A stretch of 64,000 nucleotides of DNA from Marinoscillum luteum (GCF_044005705.1 NZ_JBIPKE010000020.1:806001-870000); one strand, 5' to 3'; counted from the stretch's first letter, positions 52,497 through 61,562 are shown. Numbers and translations are program-made. The notes: generated from the letters alone by a model not told the origin.

Positions 52497-53534
52497 ATGG
52501 CAAGAATCACCATTAAGGAAATAGCGAAAAAGGCCGGGGTTTCGGCGGGTACGGTAGACCGTGTGTTGCACAACAGGGGTGAGGTGGCTGAAGCCACCCG
52601 GGATCTGGTACTCAAAATAGCCAAAGAAGGAAACTACTCTACCAACGTGTTTGCCAGAAACCTGAAACTCAACAAGGTTTATAACCTGGCCGTGATTTTG
52701 CCAAAAGACAATGAATACTGGAAGAATCAAAGCGAAGGTATAGAGGAGGCTGCTGAGGAGTATGCCTCTCTGGGAATGCAGCTGAGCTTCTATACCTTTG
52801 ACCGGCAAGACAAGGATTCGTTTCTTACCCAATCAAATATCGCGCTGAACAGCTCACCAGATGGGGTGATACTCGCTCCCCTGCTTCAGCGAGAGGCCAC
52901 CCAGATTTGTGAGTCACTTCAGCAGGCCGATATTCCATTCATCTTTGTGGACTCCAATCTGGACAACATCAAGCCTCTGGCATTCATAGGACAAGACTCC
53001 AGACAAAGTGGTTTTTTGGCGGCCAAACTCCTTAATCTCGGGTATGCCTCGGGCCAAAAAGCGATTGTGATCAAATACACTGATTTTGACAGTCTGAATA
53101 AAACGCTGGATGAGCGAATAGAGGGATTTAAGAAATACTACAAGCAGGAAAATTTCAGCCCGGAGCTCATTCATGAAATAACACTCGAAAAGGACTTTGT
53201 CGGTCTGCCTCCGGGGATAGAGTCGCTACTGGGTAATCAGGAACCTATCCATTTTTTCGTACCCAATTCGCGGGTGCACCAAATCGCAAAAAGTGCTGAA
53301 AACGTTATTCCGAGACATTTGAGTCGGATCATAGGCTATGACTTAGTCCGCGAAAACATCGTCTACCTCAACAAAGGGCTCATTGATTTTGTCATATATC
53401 AAAACCCGAAAGTGCAGGGTAACCTGGCCGTGCAGGCATTTTATAAGCACCTGATCCTCAAAACTGAAGTGCCACCCACGCACTACATGCAGCTGGACAT
53501 CATCACCAAAGAGAACCTGATGTATGGGAAATAA
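52497..53534 (+). CDS. LacI-family transcriptional regulator of the KDG operon
   Basis: 345 residues from the ATG at 52497; the open frame extends upstream to 52416 but that part lacks domain features. HTH: ITIKEIAKKAGVSAGTVDRVLHNRGEVAEATRDLVLKIAKEG, the LacI signature with hinge. The effector domain is of the periplasmic sugar-binding type 4 kind: LAVILPKDNEYWKNQSEGIEEA, DGVILAPLLQREAT, FVDSNLDNIKPLAFIGQDS and IIGYDLVRENI. It likely represses KDG kinase, PFK and aldolase until a uronate or KDG derivative binds; the ligand is inferred. Confidence 0.92.
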   Translation: MARITIKEIAKKAGVSAGTVDRVLHNRGEVAEATRDLVLKIAKEGNYSTNVFARNLKLNKVYNLAVILPKDNEYWKNQSEGIEEAAEEYASLGMQLSFYTFDRQDKDSFLTQSNIALNSSPDGVILAPLLQREATQICESLQQADIPFIFVDSNLDNIKPLAFIGQDSRQSGFLAAKLLNLGYASGQKAIVIKYTDFDSLNKTLDERIEGFKKYYKQENFSPELIHEITLEKDFVGLPPGIESLLGNQEPIHFFVPNSRVHQIAKSAENVIPRHLSRIIGYDLVRENIVYLNKGLIDFVIYQNPKVQGNLAVQAFYKHLILKTEVPPTHYMQLDIITKENLMYGK

Positions 53535-53683
53535 CCATTCAAAATACGCCCTGATCTTTTGCAGGGTGGATGATCTCACCTCCTAACCGAGCTGATCCAC
53601 AATGGCCAAAACACCAATAAAAGAATAAGTAGCAGTGAAAACCTGAGTATTTCGCATGATTAATCAATACCCCCGCTAAAAAC

Positions 53684-53717
53684 ACGGCCTGTCGTTTTCA
53701 CGTCAGGCCTTTTATTT
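53684..53717 (+). terminator. Intrinsic terminator after the LacI gene
   Basis: Arms GGCCTG (53686-53691) and CAGGCC (53704-53709), extended by CG/CG across a T/T mismatch, followed by TTTTATTT. It lies about 150 bases after the stop. Confidence 0.82.
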
Positions 53718-53767
53718 AGTCCCATATCAGGTTAAATTTAGGCATCACCCAACCTAAACCAACAGCC

Positions 53768-54181
53768 TTGAGCAGTTCCATCACCCTTAAAGACACAAGT
53801 GGTCATACATTTTTTTCCTGTATCCCCATTCACGAAAGGGGGATCATTAAATGCACCTGGACTGGCAATCTTATGGAGATTACACCCGCCAAAGAGGCAG
53901 CCCTGAGCATAGTGCGGCAGCTGGAAGAAACCGGGTACACCAAAGTGATCGATGATAACCGGCTCGGATCAGGCCCCTGGCCCGATTTCATGGATTGGCT
54001 TAGAACGGACTGGATCAATGCCCTACTCAAAACCAACCTCAAATCCTATGCGCATGTGGTATCAACAGACACCAGCGCCAAACAACCTGCCTACGAAATA
54101 TTCAATCAAACCATTAAAAACGTGGATTTTGTCACATTCGGCAGCTATGACATGGCCCTCAACTGGCTCGAGGAAAATTAG
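53768..54181 (+). CDS. STAS/SpoIIAA-like domain protein, unknown
   Basis: 137 residues from a TTG start at 53768 (the first ATG, at 53873, would remove the first beta-hairpin). The sequence resembles small Bacteroidota proteins with a SpoIIAA/STAS-like fold: an N-terminal strand pair (IIKCTWTGNLMEITPAKEAALSIVRQLEETGYTKVIDDN), then a helix-strand repeat ending FVTFGSYDMALNWLEEN. These proteins are usually small cytoplasmic proteins of unknown role. It is convergent with thiL, overlapping it by four bases. Confidence 0.65.
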   Translation: MSSSITLKDTSGHTFFSCIPIHERGIIKCTWTGNLMEITPAKEAALSIVRQLEETGYTKVIDDNRLGSGPWPDFMDWLRTDWINALLKTNLKSYAHVVSTDTSAKQPAYEIFNQTIKNVDFVTFGSYDMALNWLEEN

Positions 54182-55209
54182 AAGTGTTTCCACCCCTGAG
54201 CTGTGAGGGCGATCGTATTGCCAGATCTGGTAACCAGCGCCTTTCCCTTATCAGCAGACTGCATGTACCCAATGGTGTGAATCTCCGCATGATTCTTCAC
54301 CTTTTCAAAGTCTGCCTGTGTGATGGTAAACAGCAACTCGTAATCCTCACCGCCATTGAGGGCGCAGGTATTAGGGTCGAGCCCAAATTCGGCAGCCGTC
54401 TCATAGGTTTCCTTATCTATTGGGATCTTATCCTCATATAGAGCCGCTCCCAGACCAGATGCCTTGCATAAATGAAAAACCTCTGATGCAAGACCATCCG
54501 ACACATCAATCATAGACGTGGGAACAATGCCCAAAGCCCCGAACTCATGAATCACATCCATGCGCGCTATGGGTCGCAGCTGCTTGCCCACCACAAATGG
54601 ATAACCATCCAGCTTGGGCTGCATGTTTGGGTTAGCCAAAAACTCCTGTTTCTCACGCTCCAACACCTGAAGACCTACATAAGCCCCTCCCAGGTCCCCG
54701 GTCACGCAGAGAATTTCGCTTTCTTTAGCTCCTGAGCGATAAGCCACCTTGTCCTTCTCCACAGTACCCATGGCAGTCACCGAAATCACCAGCCCGGAGC
54801 GCGAAGTAGTAGTATCTCCACCCACCAAATCAACATTGTAATCCTCACATGCCGCCCTTATCCCTTCGTATAGCACCTCCACGGCTTCCACCGAGAATCG
54901 ATTGCTCAGACCCAGGCTCACGGTAATCTGCTTGGGTGTACCATTCATAGCAGCTATATCCGAAACATTCACAGACACTGCCTTGTAGCCCAGATGCTGC
55001 AGGGGTATATAACTCAAATCAAAATGAACACCTTCCAAAAGCATGTCAGAGGAAAGTAGCACGAAATGATCTCCTGCATCATACACCGCAGCATCATCCC
55101 CTATACCTTTTACAGTAGTGTCATGATATATTTTTACTCCTTCTGAAAGCTTATCAATCAGGCCAAACTCACCCAACGCTCCTATTTCTGTTCTTTTTTC
55201 CTCGCTCAT
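54178..55209 (-). CDS. thiL: Thiamine-monophosphate kinase
   Basis: 343 residues of the PurM/ThiL fold: KGIGDDAAVYDAG (nucleotide/Mg loop), LLSSDMLLEGVHFDL, GYKAVSVNVSDIAAMNGTPKQI, DLVGGDTTTSRSGLVIS and DVSDGLASEVFHL. The C-terminal part has GGEDYELLFTI. ThiL phosphorylates thiamine monophosphate to the active diphosphate with ATP, the last step of the pathway. Upstream of the methylmalonyl-CoA epimerase stop by 22 bases, same strand, so cotranscription with it is likely. Confidence 0.96.
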   Translation of the reverse strand: MSEEKRTEIGALGEFGLIDKLSEGVKIYHDTTVKGIGDDAAVYDAGDHFVLLSSDMLLEGVHFDLSYIPLQHLGYKAVSVNVSDIAAMNGTPKQITVSLGLSNRFSVEAVEVLYEGIRAACEDYNVDLVGGDTTTSRSGLVISVTAMGTVEKDKVAYRSGAKESEILCVTGDLGGAYVGLQVLEREKQEFLANPNMQPKLDGYPFVVGKQLRPIARMDVIHEFGALGIVPTSMIDVSDGLASEVFHLCKASGLGAALYEDKIPIDKETYETAAEFGLDPNTCALNGGEDYELLFTITQADFEKVKNHAEIHTIGYMQSADKGKALVTRSGNTIALTAQGWKHF

Positions 55210-55231
55210 TTTCTTGTTTGATTTTCCTTTT

Positions 55232-55636
55232 TTAGGCCTTTACTTCCTGACACAACTCTACCAGGACGCCATTGGTGCTTTTGGGATGTAAAAAACACAC
55301 CAGCTTATTATCTGCACCTTTTTTGGGTGCTTTGTTAATCAATTCAAACCCTTCGGATTCCAGTCGCTCCATTTCTGCCAGAATATCATCCACCTCAAAG
55401 GCGATGTGATGAATGCCCTCCCCCTTCCTATCAATATATTTGGCAATGGCACTTTCCGGAGCCCCAGCCTGAAGCAATTCCACCTTATTGGGGCCAATCC
55501 CAAAGAATGAAGTGGTCACATGCTCAGAATCTACCACCTCCTCCTTGTAAGAGGGGGTTCCAAAAAGCTTCTGAAAAAGCGCATTGGCTTTGTCTAAATC
55601 CTTTACTGCGATACCAATGTGCTCTATTCTAACCAT
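55232..55636 (-). CDS. mce: Methylmalonyl-CoA epimerase
   Basis: 134 residues, two VOC/glyoxalase half-domains: RIEHIGIAVKDLDKANALFQKLFG (with metal-binding His4-type residue), then KVELLQAGAPESAIAKYIDRKGEGIHHIAFEVDDI and FLHPKSTNGVLVELCQ (Glu metal ligand). The enzyme converts (R)- and (S)-methylmalonyl-CoA in propionyl-CoA/branched-chain or odd-chain metabolism. Family length is matched (about 130-150). The mutase genes are not in this window. Confidence 0.94.
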   Translation of the reverse strand: MVRIEHIGIAVKDLDKANALFQKLFGTPSYKEEVVDSEHVTTSFFGIGPNKVELLQAGAPESAIAKYIDRKGEGIHHIAFEVDDILAEMERLESEGFELINKAPKKGADNKLVCFLHPKSTNGVLVELCQEVKA

Positions 55637-55736
55637 GATGTGTCGATTATGTATTAATTTCGCAAAAATGAGGAAACTTTTCCTGTATTTGAAAGGTTCC
55701 TTGAGTTGTTGTATTTTTATGTAAAGTCAACATAAT

Positions 55737-56144
55737 ATGGAATTTAGGACAGACGTCCATGTAGAGGCTGCTCGCATTCAAAATGAAATTAAGAATTTTC
55801 TGGGTCTGAAAAGCAGTGACCTTGTATTTGAATTTGCCAGCAGTGAAGGTAAGGTAAAACTGGATCTGATCACCATCAACCCAAGGCATAACCAGTCTTT
55901 TCTATTCAAAACCATCACTGGTTTTGACAAGACAGATGCTTTGAACAAGATGCTGGATTATGTGAAAACGCATAAAGAGAAGGAAAGCTCCTATACCATC
56001 CAGTGGACCACTAAGGGGATGAATGAACTTCAGACCTCCTATTTCAGAGCAAAAAATATCTATGATGCCATGGACAAACTGTACTATGGCCGGGATATGA
56101 ACAACATCACAGTGTTTAGTGTAGTACTCAACCCAATAGCTTGA
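55737..56144 (+). CDS. Conserved-looking small protein, unknown
   Basis: 135 residues with no signal peptide or membrane helix, an alternating alpha/beta plan (EFRTDVHVEAARIQNEIKNF, VKLDLITINPRHNQS, SYTIQWTTKGMNELQTSYF). No family is recognised. It overlaps nothing but is followed directly by the IscA-type gene, 2 bases after its stop, so it may be cotranscribed with iron-sulfur assembly; a role there is only suggested by position. Start is ATG at 55737, A-rich leader. Confidence 0.65.
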   Translation: MEFRTDVHVEAARIQNEIKNFLGLKSSDLVFEFASSEGKVKLDLITINPRHNQSFLFKTITGFDKTDALNKMLDYVKTHKEKESSYTIQWTTKGMNELQTSYFRAKNIYDAMDKLYYGRDMNNITVFSVVLNPIA

Positions 56145-56146
56145 CT

Positions 56147-56473
56147 ATGATCAATGTAACCGATAAAGCAAAAGAGAGGCTCGCAGAGCTAAGAATAGAA
56201 GAAGGACACTCACCAGCGCATAACGTGCGTGTGGCAGTCAAAGGTGGCGGTTGCTCCGGTTTGATGTATGACTTACTTTTTGACAATACACTTACTGAAA
56301 GCGACGAAGTTTTTGAGGACAAAGGAGTAAAGGTGATTGTGGACAAAAAAAGTATGCTCTATTTACTGGGCACCACGCTGGATTTCTCTGATGGACTGAA
56401 CGGCAAAGGATTTCAGTTTATCAACCCGAATGCCTCACGTACCTGTGGCTGCGGTGAGAGCTTCGCGGTTTAG
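56147..56473 (+). CDS. IscA/HesB-type iron-sulfur cluster assembly protein
   Basis: 108 residues from the ATG at 56147. The A-type carrier motifs are present: INVTDKAKERLAELR, GGGCSGLMYDLLFDN (first Cys), and the terminal SRTCGCGESFAV (Cys-x-Cys). Such proteins hold and pass Fe-S clusters or iron to apo-proteins. It follows the unknown 135-residue gene by two bases. The sulfite reductase and APS reductase to the right both carry Fe-S clusters, but no direct link is shown. Confidence 0.95.
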   Translation: MINVTDKAKERLAELRIEEGHSPAHNVRVAVKGGGCSGLMYDLLFDNTLTESDEVFEDKGVKVIVDKKSMLYLLGTTLDFSDGLNGKGFQFINPNASRTCGCGESFAV

Positions 56474-56502
56474 CACCATACCATCACCCAACAGAAAATT
56501 GT

Positions 56503-56536
56503 AAAACCACTCTGATTACACAGGGTGGTTTTTTTT
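56503..56536 (+). terminator. Intrinsic terminator after the IscA-type gene
   Basis: Arms AACCAC(T)CTG and CAG(G)GTGGTT with an ATTACA loop, followed by an eight-T run. Confidence 0.92.
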
Positions 56537-56672
56537 ATAGCTCCTCTCTGAAGCAAGTCCTTGCTCCACCCTACTCACAGATCAAACCACAGAGCGCATC
56601 GAGTCATCCAACGAATATTAACCCCTTGGGTACTCACATGTTGGCAATTTCGCGGTAGAACAACACCAAACC

Positions 56673-56897
56673 ATGAGACACCTAATTTTAATCAACATGA
56701 TGTTTCTTGCCCTCCTCTCCTGTGAAAACAACCAAAATCTAGTTGGCAACGAGAATGAAAAAGAAACTTCCACACAATCCGCATCTAGAGTACGCAACTA
56801 TGTGGAATCAGACACTGGCTACAACAACAGACCCGGACGTAAGAAAATCGCCTCGGAAGGAGCCTCCGACATCTACAAGAGTAGACTACAGAAATAA
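56673..56897 (+). CDS. Small predicted lipoprotein, unknown
   Basis: 74 residues. Lipoprotein signal with Cys near residue 17 (MFLALLSC) followed by Asn/Glu-rich NENEKETSTQSAS, then a basic tail (RNYVESDTGYNNRPGRKK, IYKSRLQK). No family is recognised. It may attach to the envelope by its lipid and interact with acidic polymer through the basic end; this is speculation. A 175-base spacer separates it from the IscA terminator. Confidence 0.6.
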   Translation: MRHLILINMMFLALLSCENNQNLVGNENEKETSTQSASRVRNYVESDTGYNNRPGRKKIASEGASDIYKSRLQK

Positions 56898-57085
56898 AAT
56901 ATCTGCCCTAAAGAGGTGAATAGAGAAAACAAAAAAGGCTTCACACTAGTGATAAACCGTTAATTTCAAGAAAAATCGTTAGTTACATTCACTTTCTCTC
57001 ATATAATAATTTTTTAAAAAATTAGCAATATTTTAATATTCCCCGTAAATTGTGTGCACTAAACCAACAAATCAACCTTTTTATC

Positions 57086-57295
57086 ATGAAAAACAAAATT
57101 TACCTAGCACTCATTTCTCTGGCTTTTTTCGCCTGTGGCGGAGCCGGAACTTCTCAATCTGAAAGTACTGCAGCAGACACTGTAGAAGTATCAGAACCTA
57201 TCGCTGTTGTGGAAGAAGTAGTAGAAGCAGCAGACTCTCTTGCGATGGAAGTATCTGATTCTGTAGAAGTAGTAACTGAAACAGTAGCAGAGTAA
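57086..57295 (+). CDS. Small acidic predicted lipoprotein, unknown
   Basis: 69 residues from the ATG at 57086 (the open frame extends to 57050 but lacks a leader). Signal with lipobox LAFFAC, then GGAGTSQ and a strongly acidic, Val/Glu-rich tail with irregular repeats (SEPIAVVEEVVEAADS, EVSDSVEVV). It may be largely disordered at the cell surface. No family is recognised. It ends just before a strong terminator. Confidence 0.6.
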   Translation: MKNKIYLALISLAFFACGGAGTSQSESTAADTVEVSEPIAVVEEVVEAADSLAMEVSDSVEVVTETVAE

Positions 57296-57318
57296 TCACA
57301 TTGAAAGTACAAAAAGTA

Positions 57319-57348
57319 AAAAGCCCGGAAATTCCGGGCTTTTTTTTG
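57319..57348 (+). terminator. Intrinsic terminator after the acidic lipoprotein gene
   Basis: Arms AAGCCCGG (57321-57328) and CCGGGCTT (57334-57341) with a short loop and long T-run; A-run on the left also makes it usable for the leftward cysH operon. Confidence 0.92.
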
Positions 57349-57387
57349 GTTTAGCAAACGCTATATAGAGGATTCAAACATGCACAC

Positions 57388-58053
57388 TCATAAGTGCAGC
57401 CCGCACTCGGTTTTTTCTTTACCTTCCCACCTTCCTGCTCTTCCTACTCCTTTTTTGGTACACTGCACACAGCCGATAGACCCAAACCCCTTGTATAAAA
57501 GCGGATGAGCGGGAAGCTCATATATGGTACGGTAGAGATTCAGGTCCTCCTGACTCATATCAATGATGGGATGAAACTTCAGTAAACCCTGGGACTCTTC
57601 AAAAATTCTCTTTCCCGCTCGATTCTCATTTTGGAAACCCAATAAACCTGACACCCATACTTTCTTACCCTTCTTCAAAGCATTCAATGGCTCTACCTTA
57701 TTGATAAAACAGCAAAAGTCCGGATTGCCCTCCCAAACTTTATGATTGCTCGTAAACTCATGGGAGCGCTCCCTGGGCTGAACATCCACCACATTCAGAT
57801 CAAACTCATTGATGAGCTGATCGCGATACTGAATGGTTTCCTTAAAAAGGTACCCTGTATTGATCAGGTGAACCGGGTGGCGTGGAGCCACCTTGCTAAT
57901 CATGTGAATGAGCGCTATGGAGGTGCTCCCAAAGGAGGTGGTCACCAGGATCTCCTCTGGCTCAAACTCACCAAAGAGCATTTTCAATCGATCCAGATAA
58001 GTAAGATTGCCGTATCGGTCATTAAGTTCCAAAAGTCTCGAATCGGATTCCAT
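57388..58053 (-). CDS. cysH: APS/PAPS reductase (assimilatory, Fe-S type)
   Basis: 221 residues from the ATG at 58051-58053; the longer frame to 58095 would overlap sirC. The PAPS-reductase fold is clear: LVTTSFG-like ILVTTSFGSTSIALIHMI (nucleotide loop), then RSHEFTSNHKVWEGNPDFCCFINKVEPL and a C-terminal KGFGSIGCVQCTKKG and ECGLHL. The Cys-Cys plus CxxC pattern marks the 4Fe-4S branch (plant/bacterial APS reductases); ECGLH holds the catalytic Cys. It reduces APS (or PAPS) to sulfite using thioredoxin. Last gene of the sulfate-assimilation operon. Confidence 0.94.
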   Translation of the reverse strand: MESDSRLLELNDRYGNLTYLDRLKMLFGEFEPEEILVTTSFGSTSIALIHMISKVAPRHPVHLINTGYLFKETIQYRDQLINEFDLNVVDVQPRERSHEFTSNHKVWEGNPDFCCFINKVEPLNALKKGKKVWVSGLLGFQNENRAGKRIFEESQGLLKFHPIIDMSQEDLNLYRTIYELPAHPLLYKGFGSIGCVQCTKKGVGRAGRWEGKEKTECGLHL

Positions 58054-58057
58054 ATTT

Positions 58058-58660
58058 TTACTTTCCTTTCTTTGTGAGGACTGAAGTGATCTCATTGAGG
58101 CGCTCTACCTTCTCATTAAAATCTCCCTTCAGGTCATCTCGTATTGTTTTCAGCTGGTTCAGTAATTCAGGTGTGCTGTCTGGCAAAATATCCTCCAACA
58201 CTTCTCTGAATCGCTTGGCGAAAGTGGGTGACTTCCCGTTTGTACTAATCCCAATTTTCAGGTCCCCCTTTTTCACAGTAGACCCCAGGTAAAAGTCGCA
58301 AAGGTCAGGGGTGTCGGCAACATTTGTCAGCAACCTTAACTTTTTGGCCTTTTTCTTCAGTTTCTCATGAAGCGAATAATCATCAGTAGCGAGTATCAAA
58401 AGGTCAGCACCTTTCAGGTCACCACCCCTGACTTTACGATTTAATATTTCTATAAACTCCGATCCATCAGCGAGCTCTTGCAAGGCCGGAAGGATCAATG
58501 GAGCAATAATTCTTATTCGAGCTTTAGGATCATTCTTCAGCAATGCTTCTACTTTTTCCAGGCCCACATTTCCTCCACCCACCACCACGGTCTGTATCTG
58601 GTTGAGCTTTAGAAAAACCGGAAATAACACATTACCCTCAGAAATACCTACTTCATTCAT
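58058..58660 (-). CDS. Siroheme biosynthesis protein, precorrin-2 dehydrogenase/ferrochelatase type
   Basis: 200 residues, the stand-alone CysG N-terminal (SirC/Met8) form. A Rossmann loop, VVVGGGNVGLEKVEALLKNDPKARIRIIAP, is followed by LLILATDDYSLHEKLKKKAKKL, NVADTPDLCDFYLGSTVKKGDLKIGISTNGKSPTFAKRFRE, the Met8 signature. The enzyme oxidises precorrin-2 to sirohydrochlorin and/or inserts iron to give siroheme, the cofactor of the sulfite reductase encoded two genes upstream. ATGA overlap with cobA; a 4-base gap to cysH. Confidence 0.95.
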   Translation of the reverse strand: MNEVGISEGNVLFPVFLKLNQIQTVVVGGGNVGLEKVEALLKNDPKARIRIIAPLILPALQELADGSEFIEILNRKVRGGDLKGADLLILATDDYSLHEKLKKKAKKLRLLTNVADTPDLCDFYLGSTVKKGDLKIGISTNGKSPTFAKRFREVLEDILPDSTPELLNQLKTIRDDLKGDFNEKVERLNEITSVLTKKGK

Positions 58661-59427
58661 GCTACCTCGGATTTAGCTGCTTCCCACCAGGTATTCACCT
58701 GCTGCTGGTTGCTAGCCTGGGCAGCCCCTTCTCCAAAAATCAAAAGTGCTGGTGCCTCAGGTTTCGCTTTGGCTGCTATGGCCGCTATATCTTTTGCCTT
58801 CCCTTTGATGACATCTCCATCAGCGTGAGAACCCTTGCTAATAATGGCTGCGGGTAAGTCACCCCGTCCGAACTCCACATATGCCCTCGCAATCAGGTCT
58901 ATTTTACCTAATCCCATAAAAAATAAAGTGGTAGGTGAATGCTCAGCAGCTCTGAGTACATCCTCGCTGAGCGTACCCTCACTGGTAGTAGCAGTCACCA
59001 CCGTAAAGCTTTGATTGACCCCACGGCAAGTCAGTGGTATCCCAAAATAGCCCGGCAGCATCACACTACTGATACCCAGCACCACGTCCACCTCTATTCC
59101 ATGCCTCTCAGCAATCGCTTTTTCTTCACACCCGCGTGCAAAAACAAACGGATCTCCACCCTTGAGACGCACCACATGGCCCATCTCTTTGGCATATTGC
59201 ACAATCAGGTGATTGATCGTATCCTGCGACACACTAGACTTGCCTGCCCTTTTGCCCACAGGTATGTGCACCGCATCTGGCGCATAGCTCAAAAGCTCAG
59301 GATCCACCAGCGCATCATACAGGACTACATCAGCTTTTTGTAGAGCCTTCACACCTTTCACAGTGATCAGCTCAGGATCTCCGGGACCAGCGCCCACGAG
59401 CGTAAGTTTTGGTGTTTTCGTCATCAC
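58657..59427 (-). CDS. cobA: Uroporphyrinogen-III C-methyltransferase
   Basis: 256 residues. SAM-dependent tetrapyrrole methylase: KLTLVGAGPGDPELITVKGVKALQKADVVLYDALV, the SUMT signature, PVGKRAGKSSVSQDTINHLIV, VRLKGGDPFVFARGCEE and GIPLTCRGVNQSFTVVTAT. It adds two methyl groups to uroporphyrinogen III to make precorrin-2 for siroheme, consuming two SAM, so SAM is both a substrate and, through the riboswitch upstream, a likely regulator. Starts just after the sulfite reductase stop. Confidence 0.95.
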   Translation of the reverse strand: MMTKTPKLTLVGAGPGDPELITVKGVKALQKADVVLYDALVDPELLSYAPDAVHIPVGKRAGKSSVSQDTINHLIVQYAKEMGHVVRLKGGDPFVFARGCEEKAIAERHGIEVDVVLGISSVMLPGYFGIPLTCRGVNQSFTVVTATTSEGTLSEDVLRAAEHSPTTLFFMGLGKIDLIARAYVEFGRGDLPAAIISKGSHADGDVIKGKAKDIAAIAAKAKPEAPALLIFGEGAAQASNQQQVNTWWEAAKSEVA

Positions 59428-61548
59428 TTATGCTTTATAAAATTCGTTTACTACCAACTTGTCTTTAGCCTCTTTGCTTCGGAAATTATTGACCTGGGCA
59501 AAGAAATCATTGGCCTGACCAAGATATGCGGCTGCAAAAGCTTCGTCGGGCTCGTACTTATTAATCTGGAGTACTAACTCAGAGAAGGATTCGATCCCTT
59601 CAAACTCACCTGTCTCGACACAATGTTTCTGGAAGTCTTCTATGATACCAATGTGGGTATTGCACTGCACATCTTTGCTGAGCAAAATAGCCTTGGCTCC
59701 AATGACAAACGTATTGTAACTGTAGTAGATAGCATCCGCCCACTTGCCCTCTGCCAGGGTTCTTTTACCACTAGCCAAGCGATCGCCGGCATCATTGAGG
59801 ATGGTACCCACCAAATCCATCATAACTCCTGCGCACTCTCCCACGCCAATTTCCGGCACAAAATCATCTACTTTGCCCCAATCCTGATAATCTTCATCAC
59901 GAAGCGTTTTCACATCGGCAATGTGTTTCAGGATATCATAGAAGTATCGTTTTCCCCTTCTTCTAAAGTAAGCGTTGAAATACTCCTCCTCAGTGGCATT
60001 TTCCTCATAGTCATTGAGCAAAGTCCTCACCGTATCCGGAATTCGCTTGGTAGGTATTTTGATAACCTTCTCTGCAATATTCCCTTTTCCATCTGGATCA
60101 AGCCCTCCGCCTATCACCACCTGCATGGCTGGAGATACCTTGTCACCGTTCTTGATGCTACTGCCATGGAAGCCAATATTGGCCACCATATGCTGGCCAC
60201 AAGAGTTCATACATCCGCTTATTTTTATTTTAATCAAAGTTTCATCCACCAGGTGGGGAAACTCATCACGGATCAAATCTTCCAAAACAAGGGCCAGTGC
60301 AGTACTATTGGTCACCCCAAGGTTACAGGTGTCTGTACCCGGGCAGGCTGTCACATCCGCGAGGGTATCAAAGCCCGGAGCTGCATAATCCAACTCCTGC
60401 AAGGCCTGGTACACCGCGGGGATATTCTCCAGACGGATGTATTTGAGTAGCAACCCCTGGTTGAGGGTAAACCGAATGTCTTCAGCAGCATATGTTCGAG
60501 CTATGTCAGCCAGTTTTCTTGCCTTTGGTGATTTGATGTCTCCAAGAGGTATTCTCACTTTCACGGCGTAGAATCCTTCCTGCTTCTGCTCAAACACGTT
60601 GGTGAGAAACCATTCCTTATAAGCAGTATTGGGCTCAAAATCACCCACTCCCAAGATCGACTGATCCTCAGGCACTTTGGTGATCACCTTTTTGGTGTTG
60701 ATCTTGTAGGTCTGATGCTTCAGAGATTTGCGCTCTTCTTCTATCAGTTTCATGAACCCTTCAAGACCGATCCCCTTGTTAGGCTCTATCAGATACTTCA
60801 GTCTCGCTTTGTGTCTTCGCTCCCGCTCTCCGTACCGATCAAACACCCGAAGGCCTGCTTCTATAAAAGGAATCAGTTCATCCTGAGGTAGGAAATCATA
60901 AGCCAACTGCCCCATAAATGACTGAGCACCAAGCCCACCACCTACAATCACTTCAAATCCGTAGGCGCCATTCTTGATCTTAGGAATAAACCCAAAATCA
61001 TGGATATAAGTGAATGCCGCATCCGACTTAGAGGATGAAAAAGCAATTTTCACCTTTCTCCCCATTTCCTGACAAATGGGGTTTCTGAGGAAGTACTCAA
61101 ATACCCCCTGAGCGTAGGGAGATACATCAAACGGCTCCTCGGGATCAATACCCGCATATGGAGAAGCCGTCACGTTGCGAACGGTATTACCACAAGCCTC
61201 CTTGGTGGTCACCCCTACGGACTCCAGAGCCTCCCACATTTCCGGTGTATCCTGCAGCCTCACAAAATGAAGTTGGATATTTTGTCTGGTAGTGAGGTGA
61301 AGGTTACCATTCGTATATTTTTCTGAAAGATTGGCCACCGTCTCCAGCTGATCCGGGGTGATTTTCCCAAACGGCAGCTTCAAACGAAACATCTGCACGC
61401 CTTGCTGACGCTGCCCATAAACTCCTCTGGCCAGACGAAAAGACTTGAAACGCTCCTCAGGTATTCTGCCAAGATTAAAATCCTGGATTTTATCCTTGAG
61501 CTCTTTGATGTCGGCTTTGGCCTCTTTGCTGATGTCTTTTGTGATCAT
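59428..61548 (-). CDS. Siroheme-dependent nitrite/sulfite reductase with C-terminal HEPN domain
   Basis: 706 residues. Two ferredoxin-like/siroheme halves: TPDQLETVANLSEKYTNGNLHLTTRQNIQLHFVRL and GNTVRNVTASPYAG. The 4Fe-4S/siroheme cysteines are in VTACPGTDTCNLG (near residue 400) and KISGCMNSCGQH (near residue 447). From about 580 the sequence turns into a HEPN-like helical domain (LASGKRTLAEGKWADAIYYSYNTFVIGAKAILLS). Operon partners CobA, SirC and CysH point to sulfite rather than nitrite as substrate. Start ATG at 61546-61548 follows an A-rich leader right after the attenuator terminator. Confidence 0.95.
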   Translation of the reverse strand: MITKDISKEAKADIKELKDKIQDFNLGRIPEERFKSFRLARGVYGQRQQGVQMFRLKLPFGKITPDQLETVANLSEKYTNGNLHLTTRQNIQLHFVRLQDTPEMWEALESVGVTTKEACGNTVRNVTASPYAGIDPEEPFDVSPYAQGVFEYFLRNPICQEMGRKVKIAFSSSKSDAAFTYIHDFGFIPKIKNGAYGFEVIVGGGLGAQSFMGQLAYDFLPQDELIPFIEAGLRVFDRYGERERRHKARLKYLIEPNKGIGLEGFMKLIEEERKSLKHQTYKINTKKVITKVPEDQSILGVGDFEPNTAYKEWFLTNVFEQKQEGFYAVKVRIPLGDIKSPKARKLADIARTYAAEDIRFTLNQGLLLKYIRLENIPAVYQALQELDYAAPGFDTLADVTACPGTDTCNLGVTNSTALALVLEDLIRDEFPHLVDETLIKIKISGCMNSCGQHMVANIGFHGSSIKNGDKVSPAMQVVIGGGLDPDGKGNIAEKVIKIPTKRIPDTVRTLLNDYEENATEEEYFNAYFRRRGKRYFYDILKHIADVKTLRDEDYQDWGKVDDFVPEIGVGECAGVMMDLVGTILNDAGDRLASGKRTLAEGKWADAIYYSYNTFVIGAKAILLSKDVQCNTHIGIIEDFQKHCVETGEFEGIESFSELVLQINKYEPDEAFAAAYLGQANDFFAQVNNFRSKEAKDKLVVNEFYKA

Positions 61549-61562
61549 TTTTTTGTTTTTTC

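Noticed and set aside
57086..57295. Repeat protein or adhesin call for the acidic lipoprotein
   Set aside because: Val/Glu periodicity is irregular and too short to define a repeat family.
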